Shown: positions 8,793-16,963 of the stretch, in pieces
How the letters are laid out: every line of letters starts with the position of its first letter
How positions within the stretch are numbered: position 1 is the first letter of the stretch
NCBI RefSeq assembly: GCF_000406165.1
Contig: NZ_CM001977.1
Coordinates: 1,660,909 to 1,724,908 of the forward strand
Source: Dickeya zeae NCPPB 2538
GTDB taxonomy: Bacteria; Pseudomonadota; Gammaproteobacteria; Enterobacterales; Enterobacteriaceae
Reading direction: 5' to 3'
Length of the DNA: 64,000 nt
Notes under the pieces: model-generated
What the model was told of the DNA's origin: nothing
The model's input: only the letters and a program-made list of their open reading frames with translations
The model's database searches: none
Program-made: the position numbers and the translations under genes

Positions 8793-9471
8793 AATGCGTT
8801 ACCGCATCCTCGTTTAATACAATTTACAAGTTAATTTTACAAGTTAATGCAAGTGACTGGTATGGTCATTGGCAGCGAGAGCACGCTGTTTGTTCAACTG
8901 GGCTTATCACATCATATTGGGAGGATGAAGGCGAGATTCAATCGTGCGATTGTGACAAAAAAGTAGCTGTTTTTACGCCCTGTTTACCATGAGTGATTGA
9001 ATTATAATGTTTTTTATACTAAACAAAATTGCCCGAAAAAACTGGCCGTCGCCGCACGCCGTAGGGTATGACAGGAAAGTTTGCATTCCGGCAGTCACTC
9101 CCCTTTAATAGACGTAACAGCCTGTTGAATAACGGAACTGCGTATAAAGTAAACGGAATAAACCGCGTAACCCGATGATCATAGGGTGACCTGAGCGCCT
9201 CTGGCGTGGCGTTGTACCGGGTTCGCTGTTTAACCTTGTTTACTGTGTGAATATATAAAGGACGTCATCGTCGCCTGGCGAATGTTACGGATGATGGACA
9301 TCCGATAACATCTGGTGTGCTCGTAATATAAAACCGGTATTCACGGATAATGTGCTGCATGAATAAAAACGTGCTTCGTGAATAACGTGCTTCATGAATA
9401 AGAAGGAAGCAGAGGGGCCACCGGAACACGTCTTACCGTCACTATTACTGCTGTCATTAAGGTAATCAGTC
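8793..9471. other. Long pncB-pepN divergent intergenic region
   Basis: 679 bases without a supportable gene. It should hold both divergent promoters. Near the pncB end an 11-base motif TTACAAGTTAA is directly repeated (about 8823-8847). Near the pepN end is a threefold 16-base repeat (listed separately). The TATAAT-like stretch ATTATAATG at about 9001-9009 is a plausible pepN-side -10. No tRNA or riboswitch was recognised. Confidence 0.5.
9349..9399 (+). repeat. Three imperfect 16-base direct repeats upstream of pepN
   Basis: Copies AATGTGCTGCATGAAT (9349-9364), AACGTGCTTCGTGAAT (9368-9383) and AACGTGCTTCATGAAT (9384-9399); the last two are immediately adjacent. They end 72 bases before the pepN start, in the expected promoter/leader. 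They could be an array of regulator sites or a slippage product; no known regulator motif was recognised. Confidence 0.7.
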
Positions 9472-12087
9472 ATGAGTCAACAACCACAAGTCAAATACCG
9501 GCACGATTACCGTGCGCCGGACTACACCATTACCGACATTGCACTGGATTTTGATCTGCATCCGCAAAAGACCCGGGTGGTGGCCGTCAGTCAGGTCGTG
9601 TTGCAGGGAGAAAAGGGCGCGGCACTAAAACTGAATGGGGAAGGGCTAACCCTGCTGAGTGTCCAGGTCGATGGGCAAGACTGGCAGGCACATCGCTTAC
9701 TGGACGACGGCCTGGAACTGACCGGCGTGCCGGAAAAATTCACCCTGCGGATTGAAACAGAGATTAACCCGGCGGCGAACAGTGCGCTGGAAGGGTTATA
9801 TCAATCCGGTGACGCGCTGTGTACGCAGTGTGAGGCCGAAGGATTCCGCCACATTACCTATTATCTCGACCGGCCGGATGTTCTGGCGCGTTTCACTACT
9901 CGCATCACTGCCGACAAAGCCCGTTACCCGTACCTGCTTTCCAATGGTAACCGCGTTGGGCAGGGTGAAGTGGAGAACGGACGTCACTGGGTGGAATGGC
10001 AAGACCCGTTCCCGAAACCTTGTTACCTGTTTGCGCTGGTTGCCGGTGATTTTGACGTGCTGCGCGACACTTTTGTCACCCGTTCCGGCCGTGATGTCGC
10101 GCTGGAACTGTTTGTCGATCGCGGCAACCTCGATCGAGCCGACTGGGCGATGACCTCGCTGAAAAACGCCATGAAGTGGGATGAAACCCGTTTTGGGCTG
10201 GAATATGACCTCGACATTTATATGATCGTGGCGGTGGACTTCTTCAATATGGGGGCGATGGAAAATAAAGGGTTGAACATTTTCAACTCCAAGTTTGTGC
10301 TAGCCAAAGCCGAAACCGCCACCGACAAGGACTACCTCGGTATCGAGGCGGTGATAGCCCACGAGTATTTCCACAACTGGACCGGTAACCGCGTGACCTG
10401 CCGCGACTGGTTCCAGCTTAGCCTGAAAGAAGGGCTGACGGTGTTCCGCGATCAGGAGTTCAGCTCTGATGTCGGTTCCCGCCCGGCTAACCGTATCGAT
10501 AACGTACGGGTGATGCGCGGTGCACAGTTTGCTGAAGATGCCAGCCCGATGTCCCACCCGATTCGCCCGGATCAGGTTATCGAAATGAATAACTTCTATA
10601 CCCTGACGGTGTATGAAAAAGGGTCGGAAGTGATTCGTATGATGCACACGCTGCTGGGCGAAGAGAAATTCCAGGCGGGGATGCGGCTCTATTTTGATCG
10701 TCATGACGGCAGCGCGGCGACCTGTGATGACTTTGTGCAGGCGATGGAGGACGCTTCCAGTGTCGATCTGTCGCAATTCCGTCGCTGGTATAGCCAGTCT
10801 GGTACGCCGGTGATGACAGTACGCGACGACTATGACGCAGCAACCCACCAGTACCACCTGCATGTTAGCCAGATGACGCCTGTCGGTGCCGATAAACAAG
10901 CCAAGCTGCCGCTGCATATCCCGCTGGATATTGAACTGTACGATAGCGAAGGGAAGGTTATCCCGCTGCGTCAGAAAGGCCAGAAACTGGGCTCGGTACT
11001 GAACGTCACCGAAGCTGAGCAAACGTTCGTGTTTGATGAGGTTCCTTGTCAGCCGGTACCGTCGTTGCTGCGTGAATTCTCCGCGCCGGTCAAACTGAAC
11101 TATCCGTGGAGCGATGAACAACTGACGTTCCTGATGCGTCATGCCAGCAATGCCTTTTCCCGTTGGGATGCCGCTCAGAGCCTGCTGGCGAACTATATTC
11201 GCCTGAATGTAGCGCGCCATCAGCAAAAACAACCGCTATCGTTACCGATGCATGTGGTAGACGCATTTCGCGGTGTGCTGTTGGATGACGGTCTGGACCC
11301 GATGCTGGCGTCGCAGATTCTGTCGCTGCCGAGCGAAAACGAAATGGCGGAACTGTTTGAGGTTATCGACCCGGAAGCTATCGCTGCAGTGCGTCAGTCA
11401 CTGACACAGACGCTGGCGCAGGAAATGGCGGACGAATTGCTGGCGGTATACCGTGCCAATAAACTGCCTTCTTACCGTGTTGATCAACAGGACATGGGTA
11501 AACGCGCCCTGCGCAACTTGTGCTTGCACTATCTGGCGTTTGCCGAAAGAGAACAGGCTGACAAGCTGGTGGCGGTGCAATTTGCGCAGGCGGACAACAT
11601 GACGGATTCGCTGGCGGCGATGGCGGCCTCGGTAGCGGCGCAGTTGCCGTGCCGGGACGGTTTGCTGGCGGCGTTTGACGAACGCTGGCATCAGGATGGT
11701 CTGGTGATGGACAAATGGTTTGTTCTGCAAGCCAGCAGCCCGGCCAGTGACGTGCTACACCGGGTTCGTGACTTACTCAACCATCGCTCCTTCAGCCTGA
11801 ACAACCCGAACCGGCTGCGCTCGCTGATAGGATCGTTCTGTGCGGGCAACCCATCGGCGTTCCACGCTCAAGACGGCAGTGGCTATCAGTTCCTCACTGA
11901 GATGCTCACCGAGCTGAACACCCGCAACCCGCAGGTGGCGTCACGTCTGATTGAACCGCTGATTCGCCTCAAACGTTACGATGCGGCCCGTCAGGCGCTG
12001 ATGCGTCAGGCGCTGGAAACCCTCAAAGGGCTGGAAAACCTGTCGGGCGATCTGTTTGAGAAGATAACTAAAGCGCTGGACGCGTAA
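9472..12087 (+). CDS. pepN: Aminopeptidase N
   Basis: Cytoplasmic M1-family zinc metallo-aminopeptidase that finishes degradation of peptides released by ATP-dependent proteases. At 871 residues it is one longer than E. coli PepN. The exopeptidase motif GAMEN is at 261-265, the zinc site HEYFHNW starts at His297, and the third ligand Glu lies in LKEGLTVFRDQEF. The helical ERAP1-like C-terminal region follows. Start MSQQPQVKYRHDYRAPDYTI matches the family; the ribosome site before it (AAGGTAAT) is weak. It has its own promoter region divergent from pncB and a strong terminator after it. Confidence 0.97.
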   Translation: MSQQPQVKYRHDYRAPDYTITDIALDFDLHPQKTRVVAVSQVVLQGEKGAALKLNGEGLTLLSVQVDGQDWQAHRLLDDGLELTGVPEKFTLRIETEINPAANSALEGLYQSGDALCTQCEAEGFRHITYYLDRPDVLARFTTRITADKARYPYLLSNGNRVGQGEVENGRHWVEWQDPFPKPCYLFALVAGDFDVLRDTFVTRSGRDVALELFVDRGNLDRADWAMTSLKNAMKWDETRFGLEYDLDIYMIVAVDFFNMGAMENKGLNIFNSKFVLAKAETATDKDYLGIEAVIAHEYFHNWTGNRVTCRDWFQLSLKEGLTVFRDQEFSSDVGSRPANRIDNVRVMRGAQFAEDASPMSHPIRPDQVIEMNNFYTLTVYEKGSEVIRMMHTLLGEEKFQAGMRLYFDRHDGSAATCDDFVQAMEDASSVDLSQFRRWYSQSGTPVMTVRDDYDAATHQYHLHVSQMTPVGADKQAKLPLHIPLDIELYDSEGKVIPLRQKGQKLGSVLNVTEAEQTFVFDEVPCQPVPSLLREFSAPVKLNYPWSDEQLTFLMRHASNAFSRWDAAQSLLANYIRLNVARHQQKQPLSLPMHVVDAFRGVLLDDGLDPMLASQILSLPSENEMAELFEVIDPEAIAAVRQSLTQTLAQEMADELLAVYRANKLPSYRVDQQDMGKRALRNLCLHYLAFAEREQADKLVAVQFAQADNMTDSLAAMAASVAAQLPCRDGLLAAFDERWHQDGLVMDKWFVLQASSPASDVLHRVRDLLNHRSFSLNNPNRLRSLIGSFCAGNPSAFHAQDGSGYQFLTEMLTELNTRNPQVASRLIEPLIRLKRYDAARQALMRQALETLKGLENLSGDLFEKITKALDA

Positions 12088-12132
12088 TATCGCCCTATCC
12101 TGACGGCATCTGCCTGATAGGATAACGGTAAT

Positions 12133-12168
12133 AAAAAACCACCGCTGCTCGCAGACGGTGGTTTTTTT
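12133..12168. terminator. Bidirectional terminator between pepN and ssuB
   Basis: AAAAAACCACCG / CGGTGGTTTTTT (12133-12144 with 12156-12167), flanked by A-run and T-run, so it can end both the rightward pepN and the leftward ssu transcripts. Confidence 0.9.
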
Positions 12169-12190
12169 ACACCCTGAGTGGGTACACCTG

Positions 12191-12979
12191 TCAGGCGTGC
12201 GCCTGTGAAGGGTAGAGGGGCTCGCGAGCAGCAGGCGTTAAAATCCGCTCCAGCACTTGTGCTTCCAGCTCTGCCAGCCGGGCGGAGCCGCGACGGCGTG
12301 GGCGCGGCAGGTCAACCATGATATCCAGCCCGACCTGACCGTCTTCTATCAGGATAACCCGGTCGGCGAGGCTCACCGCCTCGCTGACGTCATGCGTCAC
12401 CAGCACTACGGTGAACCCTTGTTGTAGCCACAATGATTCAATCAGCCCTTGCATCTCGATACGGGTCAGCGCGTCGAGTGCGCCCAGTGGTTCGTCCAGC
12501 AATAACAGGCCGGGATGGTGGATCAGCGCCCGCGCCAGTGCCACTCGCTGCTTTTGGCCACCGGAGAGTGCCGTTGGCCAGTCAGCGGCCCGTGTCGATA
12601 ATCCGACAGCCTCCAGTGCCTGATGCGCGTCAGGACGCCAGTCACCGCGCAACCCTAACCCGACATTATCGATCACCCGTTTCCATGGCAGCAGGCGGGC
12701 TTCCTGAAACATCAACCGGATATCATCGCGAGCCTGATGTAGCGGGGCACGACCGGCCAACAGTTCACCCTGGCTGGCGTGTTCCAGACCGGCCAGCAGC
12801 CGCAGCAGGGTACTTTTACCGCAGCCACTGCGACCGACTACCGCCACGAACTGGCCGGACGGAATATGCAGATGCACGTCATGTAAGATGGTGCGCTGGC
12901 CATAGCGTTTGGTCACACCGTTAATCAACAGTGGCGTACCGACGTTCAGGCGCGCGGGTGGAGTAGGGGTGAATGTCAT
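12191..12979 (-). CDS. ssuB: Aliphatic sulfonate ABC transporter ATP-binding protein
   Basis: ATPase of the SsuABC importer of alkanesulfonates. The protein is 262 residues from the ATG at 12979, which has a strong GGAGGAA ribosome site; the open frame runs further upstream inside ssuC but is not gene. Walker A GRSGCGKST, signature LSGGQKQRVALARAL and Walker B LLLLDEPLGALD are intact, with the switch His in VLVTHDVSEAV. The start overlaps the ssuC stop (ATGA), so the two are translationally coupled. Last gene of ssuEADCB, ending at the shared terminator with pepN. Confidence 0.96.
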   Translation of the reverse strand: MTFTPTPPARLNVGTPLLINGVTKRYGQRTILHDVHLHIPSGQFVAVVGRSGCGKSTLLRLLAGLEHASQGELLAGRAPLHQARDDIRLMFQEARLLPWKRVIDNVGLGLRGDWRPDAHQALEAVGLSTRAADWPTALSGGQKQRVALARALIHHPGLLLLDEPLGALDALTRIEMQGLIESLWLQQGFTVVLVTHDVSEAVSLADRVILIEDGQVGLDIMVDLPRPRRRGSARLAELEAQVLERILTPAAREPLYPSQAHA

Positions 12980-13767
12980 GCGTGTTCCTCCGTTCGTTGC
13001 CAACTGGGGTGCCAGCGTAGCCAGAGGCGCTCCAGCGTCAGGGCGATGATATCCGCCAGTTTGCCCAGCAGGGCGTACAGAATAATCGCTACCACCACCA
13101 CATCGGTTTGCAGGAACTCGCGCGCGTTCATCGCCAGATAACCGATGCCGGAACTGGCAGATATCGTTTCTGCCACGATCAGCGTCAGCCACATCAAGCC
13201 GAGCGAAAAGCGCACACCGACCATGATCGACGGTAGCGCGCCGGGTAGCACGACTTCGCGGAACAGCCGAAAGCCCGATAACCCGTAACTGCGTGCCATT
13301 TCCAACAAGCCGCTGTCGATGGTGCGGATGCCGTGGTAGGTGTTGAGGTAAATGGGGAACAGAGTGCCGAGTGCCACCAGAAAAATCTTGGCGCTCTCAT
13401 CAATGCCAAACCACAGGATTACCAGCGGGATCAGTGCCAGATGCGGCACATTGCGCAGCATTTGCATGGACGTATCCAGCAGGCGCTCACCGGTGCGGGA
13501 TAACCCGGTAATAAACCCCAACACCAGCCCCAGCGTGCCGCCGATGGCAAACCCGGTCAGCGCACGCCAGGTGCTGATGCTAAGGTGCTGCCACAGTTCG
13601 CCACTGCGGATAAGCCGCCAGAAGGTATGGGTGATTGCCTGCGGTGACGGCAGAATGCGGGTGGAAAGCCAGCCTGCGCTGGAAGCGAGTTGCCAGAGCA
13701 CCACCAGCAGTAACGGCAGCAACCAGGGCGTCAGGCGTGTGGTGATCGGTGTCAGGATCCTCAGCAT
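12976..13767 (-). CDS. ssuC: Aliphatic sulfonate ABC transporter permease
   Basis: Inner-membrane permease of the sulfonate importer, 263 residues, the same as E. coli SsuC. Hydrophobic segments begin at WLLPLLLVVLWQLASS and continue to the end; the EAA-type cytoplasmic loop (EMARSYGLSGFRLFREVVLPGALP) contacts SsuB. Start ATG at 13767 with AGGAGC seven bases upstream, eleven bases after the ssuD stop. It forms the transport unit with SsuA and SsuB. Confidence 0.96.
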   Translation of the reverse strand: MLRILTPITTRLTPWLLPLLLVVLWQLASSAGWLSTRILPSPQAITHTFWRLIRSGELWQHLSISTWRALTGFAIGGTLGLVLGFITGLSRTGERLLDTSMQMLRNVPHLALIPLVILWFGIDESAKIFLVALGTLFPIYLNTYHGIRTIDSGLLEMARSYGLSGFRLFREVVLPGALPSIMVGVRFSLGLMWLTLIVAETISASSGIGYLAMNAREFLQTDVVVVAIILYALLGKLADIIALTLERLWLRWHPSWQRTEEHA

Positions 13768-13778
13768 CGGCTTGCTCC

Positions 13779-14927
13779 TTAGCTTTGTGCCGCTTTGAGC
13801 AGCGGGACGAACTCGTTGCCGACGATTTCACCCTGTGAGCGCAGCGGTTGTGGCTGTGGCACCTCGGGTACCGCGACATCCAGATGTGGGAACAGCAATT
13901 CGCCTACGCGATAGGCCTCTTCCAGATGCGGGTAGCCTGACAACACAAAGGTATCGATACCCAAATCGGCATATTCCTGAATGCGCTGCGCCACCGTCTG
14001 CGGGTCGCCGACCAACGCCGTCCCCGCACCGCCACGTACCAGACCGATGCCGGCCCACAAATTGGGGCTGATCTCCAGCTTGTCACGGCGACCGCCATGT
14101 AACGCCACCATGCGTTGCTGGCCCACGGAGTCAAAACGTTTCAGCGATGCCTGCGCTTCGGCGATGGTGTCGTCGTCCAGCCGGGAGATCAGCCGATTAG
14201 CGGCTTGCCACGCCTCTTCATTGGTTTCACGTACAATCACGTGCAGGCGGATGCCGAACCGTACACTACGCCCTTGTGCCGCGGCTTTGGCCCGTACACG
14301 TTCGATCTTTTCTTTCACCTGCTCGGGAGGCTCGCCCCAGGTGAGGTAAAGCTCTACCTGTTCGGCGGCCAGATCCAGCGCCGCATCGGATGAACCGCCG
14401 AAATACAGTGGCGGGCGTGGCTGTTGTACCGGTGGGTAGTGCAGTTTGGCGCCTTTGACCTGAATGTGCTTGCCGTCGTAATCGACGGTTTCCCCTTCCA
14501 GCACCCGCCGCCAGATGCGGGTAAATTCGGCCGAAGCCTCATAGCGCTGTTCATGATCAAGGAACAGGCCTTCAGCGGCCAGTTCTTCCGGGTCACCACC
14601 GGTCACCAGATTAAACAACGCCCGCCCGTTAGACAGCCTGTCCAGCGTGGCGGCCTGACGCGCGGCCAGTGTTGGCGAGATAATTCCCGGTCGTAACGCC
14701 ACCAGAAAACGCAAACGCTGGGTGACCGGGATCAGTGACGATGCCACCAGCCAGGAGTCTTCACAGGAGCGTCCGGTAGGGATCAGCACGCCGCCGAATC
14801 CCAGGCGATCCGCTGCCTGGGCTATCTGTTGCAGGTAACTGTAATCAACCGGGCGGGAATTTTCGCCGCGGCCAAAATAGCGGCCGTCACCGTGAGTAGG
14901 CAGAAACCAGAAAATATTCAGACTCAT
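13779..14927 (-). CDS. ssuD: FMNH2-dependent alkanesulfonate monooxygenase
   Basis: Cleaves alkanesulfonates to sulfite and aldehyde using O2 and FMNH2 supplied by SsuE, releasing sulfur when sulfate is scarce. Luciferase-like TIM barrel of 382 residues, the usual size. Conserved segments include MSLNIFWFLPTHGDGRYFG at the start, GVLIPTGRSCEDSW and LYFGGSSDAAL. The ATG at 14927 matches the family start and has GGAGA upstream; the frame stays open 24 codons further into ssuA and overlaps it but lacks support. Third gene of ssuEADCB; its start lies within 35 bases of the ssuA stop. Confidence 0.97.
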   Translation of the reverse strand: MSLNIFWFLPTHGDGRYFGRGENSRPVDYSYLQQIAQAADRLGFGGVLIPTGRSCEDSWLVASSLIPVTQRLRFLVALRPGIISPTLAARQAATLDRLSNGRALFNLVTGGDPEELAAEGLFLDHEQRYEASAEFTRIWRRVLEGETVDYDGKHIQVKGAKLHYPPVQQPRPPLYFGGSSDAALDLAAEQVELYLTWGEPPEQVKEKIERVRAKAAAQGRSVRFGIRLHVIVRETNEEAWQAANRLISRLDDDTIAEAQASLKRFDSVGQQRMVALHGGRRDKLEISPNLWAGIGLVRGGAGTALVGDPQTVAQRIQEYADLGIDTFVLSGYPHLEEAYRVGELLFPHLDVAVPEVPQPQPLRSQGEIVGNEFVPLLKAAQS

Positions 14928-14958
14928 TCGTATCGTCTCCATGCAATCGTGCTGAGAA

Positions 14959-15918
14959 TTAGGGGGTGACCGGCGCGTGCCAGATGCGGCTGGCGACATC
15001 CAGTCGGGTGGGGATCAGATGGTTTTCGTAAAACAGATCGGCGGTGTGCTGCTGGGCCTGCAGGGTGTGTTCATCCACCGGCTTAATCACCGTAATAGGC
15101 CGGTGATCGAAATAGGTGCTGATGACAGCTTCCGGCAGCCCCATGGCATTCGCCAGTAGCGTGACACTTTGTGCCCGCTGGCTGATGGTCAGGGCATCAG
15201 CCTGGGTCAGGGTGTTGAGCACCTGTTGCAGGAACGGACCGTATTGATCGGCATAATGGCGTGAGGCCAGATAGAACGACCCGGTCAGGTTCAGGTCCGT
15301 ACCATCGGCCAGAACGCGGACTCCCCCTTGCAACAGCGCTGCCGAATAGTAGGGATCCCAGATAGTCCAGGCATCGACGTTGCCTTGCTGGAACGCGGCA
15401 CGGGCGTCTGCCGGTGTCAGATAGGCGGGCGTAATATCGGTGAAGGCCAGACCGGCTTTTTGCAGGTTACGCAGCAACAGATTATGCGAGCTGGAGCCTT
15501 TCTGGAACGCTACTTTGCGGCCTTTCAGGTCGGCAACGGTCTTGATGGGGCTGTCGTCCCGAACCAGAATCACCTCGGCTTTGGGCTTCGGCGGTTCGAC
15601 GCCGATATAAACCAGATCGGCACCGGCTGCCTGGGCAAACAGCGGCGGAATATCACCGGTACTGCCAATATCAATACTGCCGATGTTTAGCGCTTCGAGC
15701 ATTTGCGGCCCGGCGGGAAATTCAATCCAGCTAATTTTGGTATGGGGGAATTGCTTTTCCAGCAACTGGTGGGTTTTAGCCAGCACCAGGCTGACCGAAC
15801 CTTTCTGAAAGCCGATGCGCAATTGTTCGGGAGCGTCGTCGGCATGGGCGAAAGCGGATACGCTAACAGCGGCGGTAAAAAGCAGCGTCAAGGCGGCGTG
15901 CTTAATCGAGGATAGCAT
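14959..15918 (-). CDS. ssuA: Periplasmic sulfonate-binding protein
   Basis: Substrate-binding component of the SsuABC importer, 319 residues. A Sec signal peptide (hydrophobic LTLLFTAAVSVSAFAHA) precedes the mature domain EQLRIGFQKGSVSLVLAK. Typical of the SsuA/TauA family are the segments VDAWTIWDPYYSAAL and KVAFQKGSSSHNLLL. The mature part captures alkanesulfonates and delivers them to SsuC. It follows ssuE by 31 bases in the operon. Confident. Confidence 0.96.
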   Translation of the reverse strand: MLSSIKHAALTLLFTAAVSVSAFAHADDAPEQLRIGFQKGSVSLVLAKTHQLLEKQFPHTKISWIEFPAGPQMLEALNIGSIDIGSTGDIPPLFAQAAGADLVYIGVEPPKPKAEVILVRDDSPIKTVADLKGRKVAFQKGSSSHNLLLRNLQKAGLAFTDITPAYLTPADARAAFQQGNVDAWTIWDPYYSAALLQGGVRVLADGTDLNLTGSFYLASRHYADQYGPFLQQVLNTLTQADALTISQRAQSVTLLANAMGLPEAVISTYFDHRPITVIKPVDEHTLQAQQHTADLFYENHLIPTRLDVASRIWHAPVTP

Positions 15919-15949
15919 GTGACATTTTTCCTTATAGATGAAACCGGAG

Positions 15950-16504
15950 TCAGGCGCTCTGACGCAGTGGTTCAGGCTGACGGCGAATCAATGCCTGAAA
16001 GAAAAGGTGCAACGCTTCTTGTAGCCGCGTTTCCAGCACATCGTGGAAATGCGGAGTGCGATCGTAGTGACTTATCTGGCTGTCATCGGCAAATACGCCT
16101 TGCAGGATTTCCTGGGCTTTCAGCGCGTTTAACACTGGCTTGAGGCTGTAGTCCATCGCCAGCATGTGAGCGACGGAACCGGCGGTAGACAGTGGCAATA
16201 CCACTTTATGTTCCAGTGCCCGCTCTGGCAGCAGGTCCAGCAAGGTTTTCAGCGCGCCGGAGAACGATGCTTTATAAATCGGGGTCGCGACCAGCACACC
16301 CTCGGCGCTGGCGAGTTGTTCGTTCAGGGTTTGCAACGGCGGGCTGTCGAAACGGGCATTGAGCAGGTCTTCCGGCGGGAAATTGTGCAGATGCCACGGC
16401 AACACCTCGACGCCTTTGGCTTCCAGCCATTTTCCAGCGTGGTGTAGTAAAGCCGTTGACCGGGAAGGGTAGCGGGGGCTTCCTGCCAGCGTGATAACGC
16501 GCAT
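15950..16504 (-). CDS. ssuE: NADPH-dependent FMN reductase of sulfonate utilisation
   Basis: Flavodoxin-like NAD(P)H:FMN oxidoreductase supplying FMNH2 to SsuD; 184 residues. The N-terminal ITLAGSPRYPSRS is the FMN phosphate loop, and LVATPIYKASFSGALKTLLDLLP is the family core. First gene of ssuEADCB. Start ATG at 16504 with GGAGT six bases upstream. An ERIC element begins only 13 bases above the start codon, so the operon's leader or promoter must lie in or beyond that repeat. Regulation by CysB/Cbl is known in E. coli; no site was identified here. Confidence 0.95.
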   Translation of the reverse strand: MRVITLAGSPRYPSRSTALLHHAGKWLEAKGVEVLPWHLHNFPPEDLLNARFDSPPLQTLNEQLASAEGVLVATPIYKASFSGALKTLLDLLPERALEHKVVLPLSTAGSVAHMLAMDYSLKPVLNALKAQEILQGVFADDSQISHYDRTPHFHDVLETRLQEALHLFFQALIRRQPEPLRQSA

Positions 16505-16516
16505 AGTGACTCCTTA

Positions 16517-16718
16517 TATACCCGTCATACTTCAAGTTGCAGATGCGTTGGCTTTCTTACTCGGCCCATCCCTGGGCCTCGCCCTTTCAGGGCCGCAGCG
16601 AGCTGCGTTCAAATCTGCTCCCGGCAGATTTGTCACTCACCCCAGTCACTTACTAATGTAAGCTCCTGGGGATTCGCTGCGTCGCCGCCTTTCTGCAACT
16701 CGAATTATTTTGGGTATA
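16517..16718. repeat. ERIC element with a ~75-base internal insertion
   Basis: 202-base imperfect palindrome with ends TATACCCGTCATACTTCAAG and CTCGAATTATTTTGGGTATA. It contains the classical ERIC core: the complement of the ERIC2 primer site (CACTCACCCCAGTCACTTAC), then ATGTAAGCTCCTGGGGATTC. About 75 bases (roughly 16556-16633) that are foreign to the ~127-base standard element sit between the left arm and the core, as reported for ERIC variants in Yersinia. Non-autonomous intergenic repeat between ssuE and pyrD. Confidence 0.9.
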
Positions 16719-16853
16719 ACCAAATGGTATCGTTTTTTACAATTTAATAACCGTTTGGCTAGTCTGGCAGAGGAGGGAGAGGGTCGGAAAATGATTTATT
16801 GTGGAATGAAAAGTGAAAAAACGGATAAAAAAGCTCCAACCCAACAGCAAGAA

Positions 16854-16869
16854 AGGAAAACGATTGCGT
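16854..16869 (-). promoter_or_regulatory. PurR operator upstream of pyrD
   Basis: On the minus strand ACGCAATCGTTTTCCT fits every fixed position of the PurR consensus ANGCAANCGNTTNCNT. E. coli pyrD belongs to the PurR regulon. It lies about 95 bases before the pyrD start. Confidence 0.75.
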
Positions 16870-16920
16870 TGTTGTGGTGTTTTTTAGCCCAGGTCAATTC
16901 CCTTTCGCCCGTTGATGGAT

Positions 16921-16948
16921 GATAATACGCCCCCGGTTTATAACCGGG
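16921..16948 (+). promoter_or_regulatory. pyrD -10 box and leader hairpin (CTP-sensitive start switch)
   Basis: A -10-like GATAAT (16921-16926) is followed by the perfect stem CCCGGTT-TAT-AACCGGG (16932-16948) just before the AGGAGA ribosome site. In E. coli and Salmonella pyrD, CTP level selects the start nucleotide: transcripts beginning at C form a 5' hairpin that blocks translation, while shorter G-started ones do not. The position of this hairpin fits that model. Confidence 0.65.
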
Positions 16949-16963
16949 AATTCAGGAGAAGTC

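Noticed and set aside
8793..9471. NadR operator between pncB and pepN
   Set aside because: Several TGTTTA-like words occur but no TGTTTA-N6-TAAACA palindrome.
10300..11232. 310-codon frame antisense to pepN
   Set aside because: Shadow of a high-GC gene; pepN is certain and complete.
16710..16922. 70-codon frame before pyrD
   Set aside because: Starts in the end of the ERIC repeat and crosses the PurR box and promoter.
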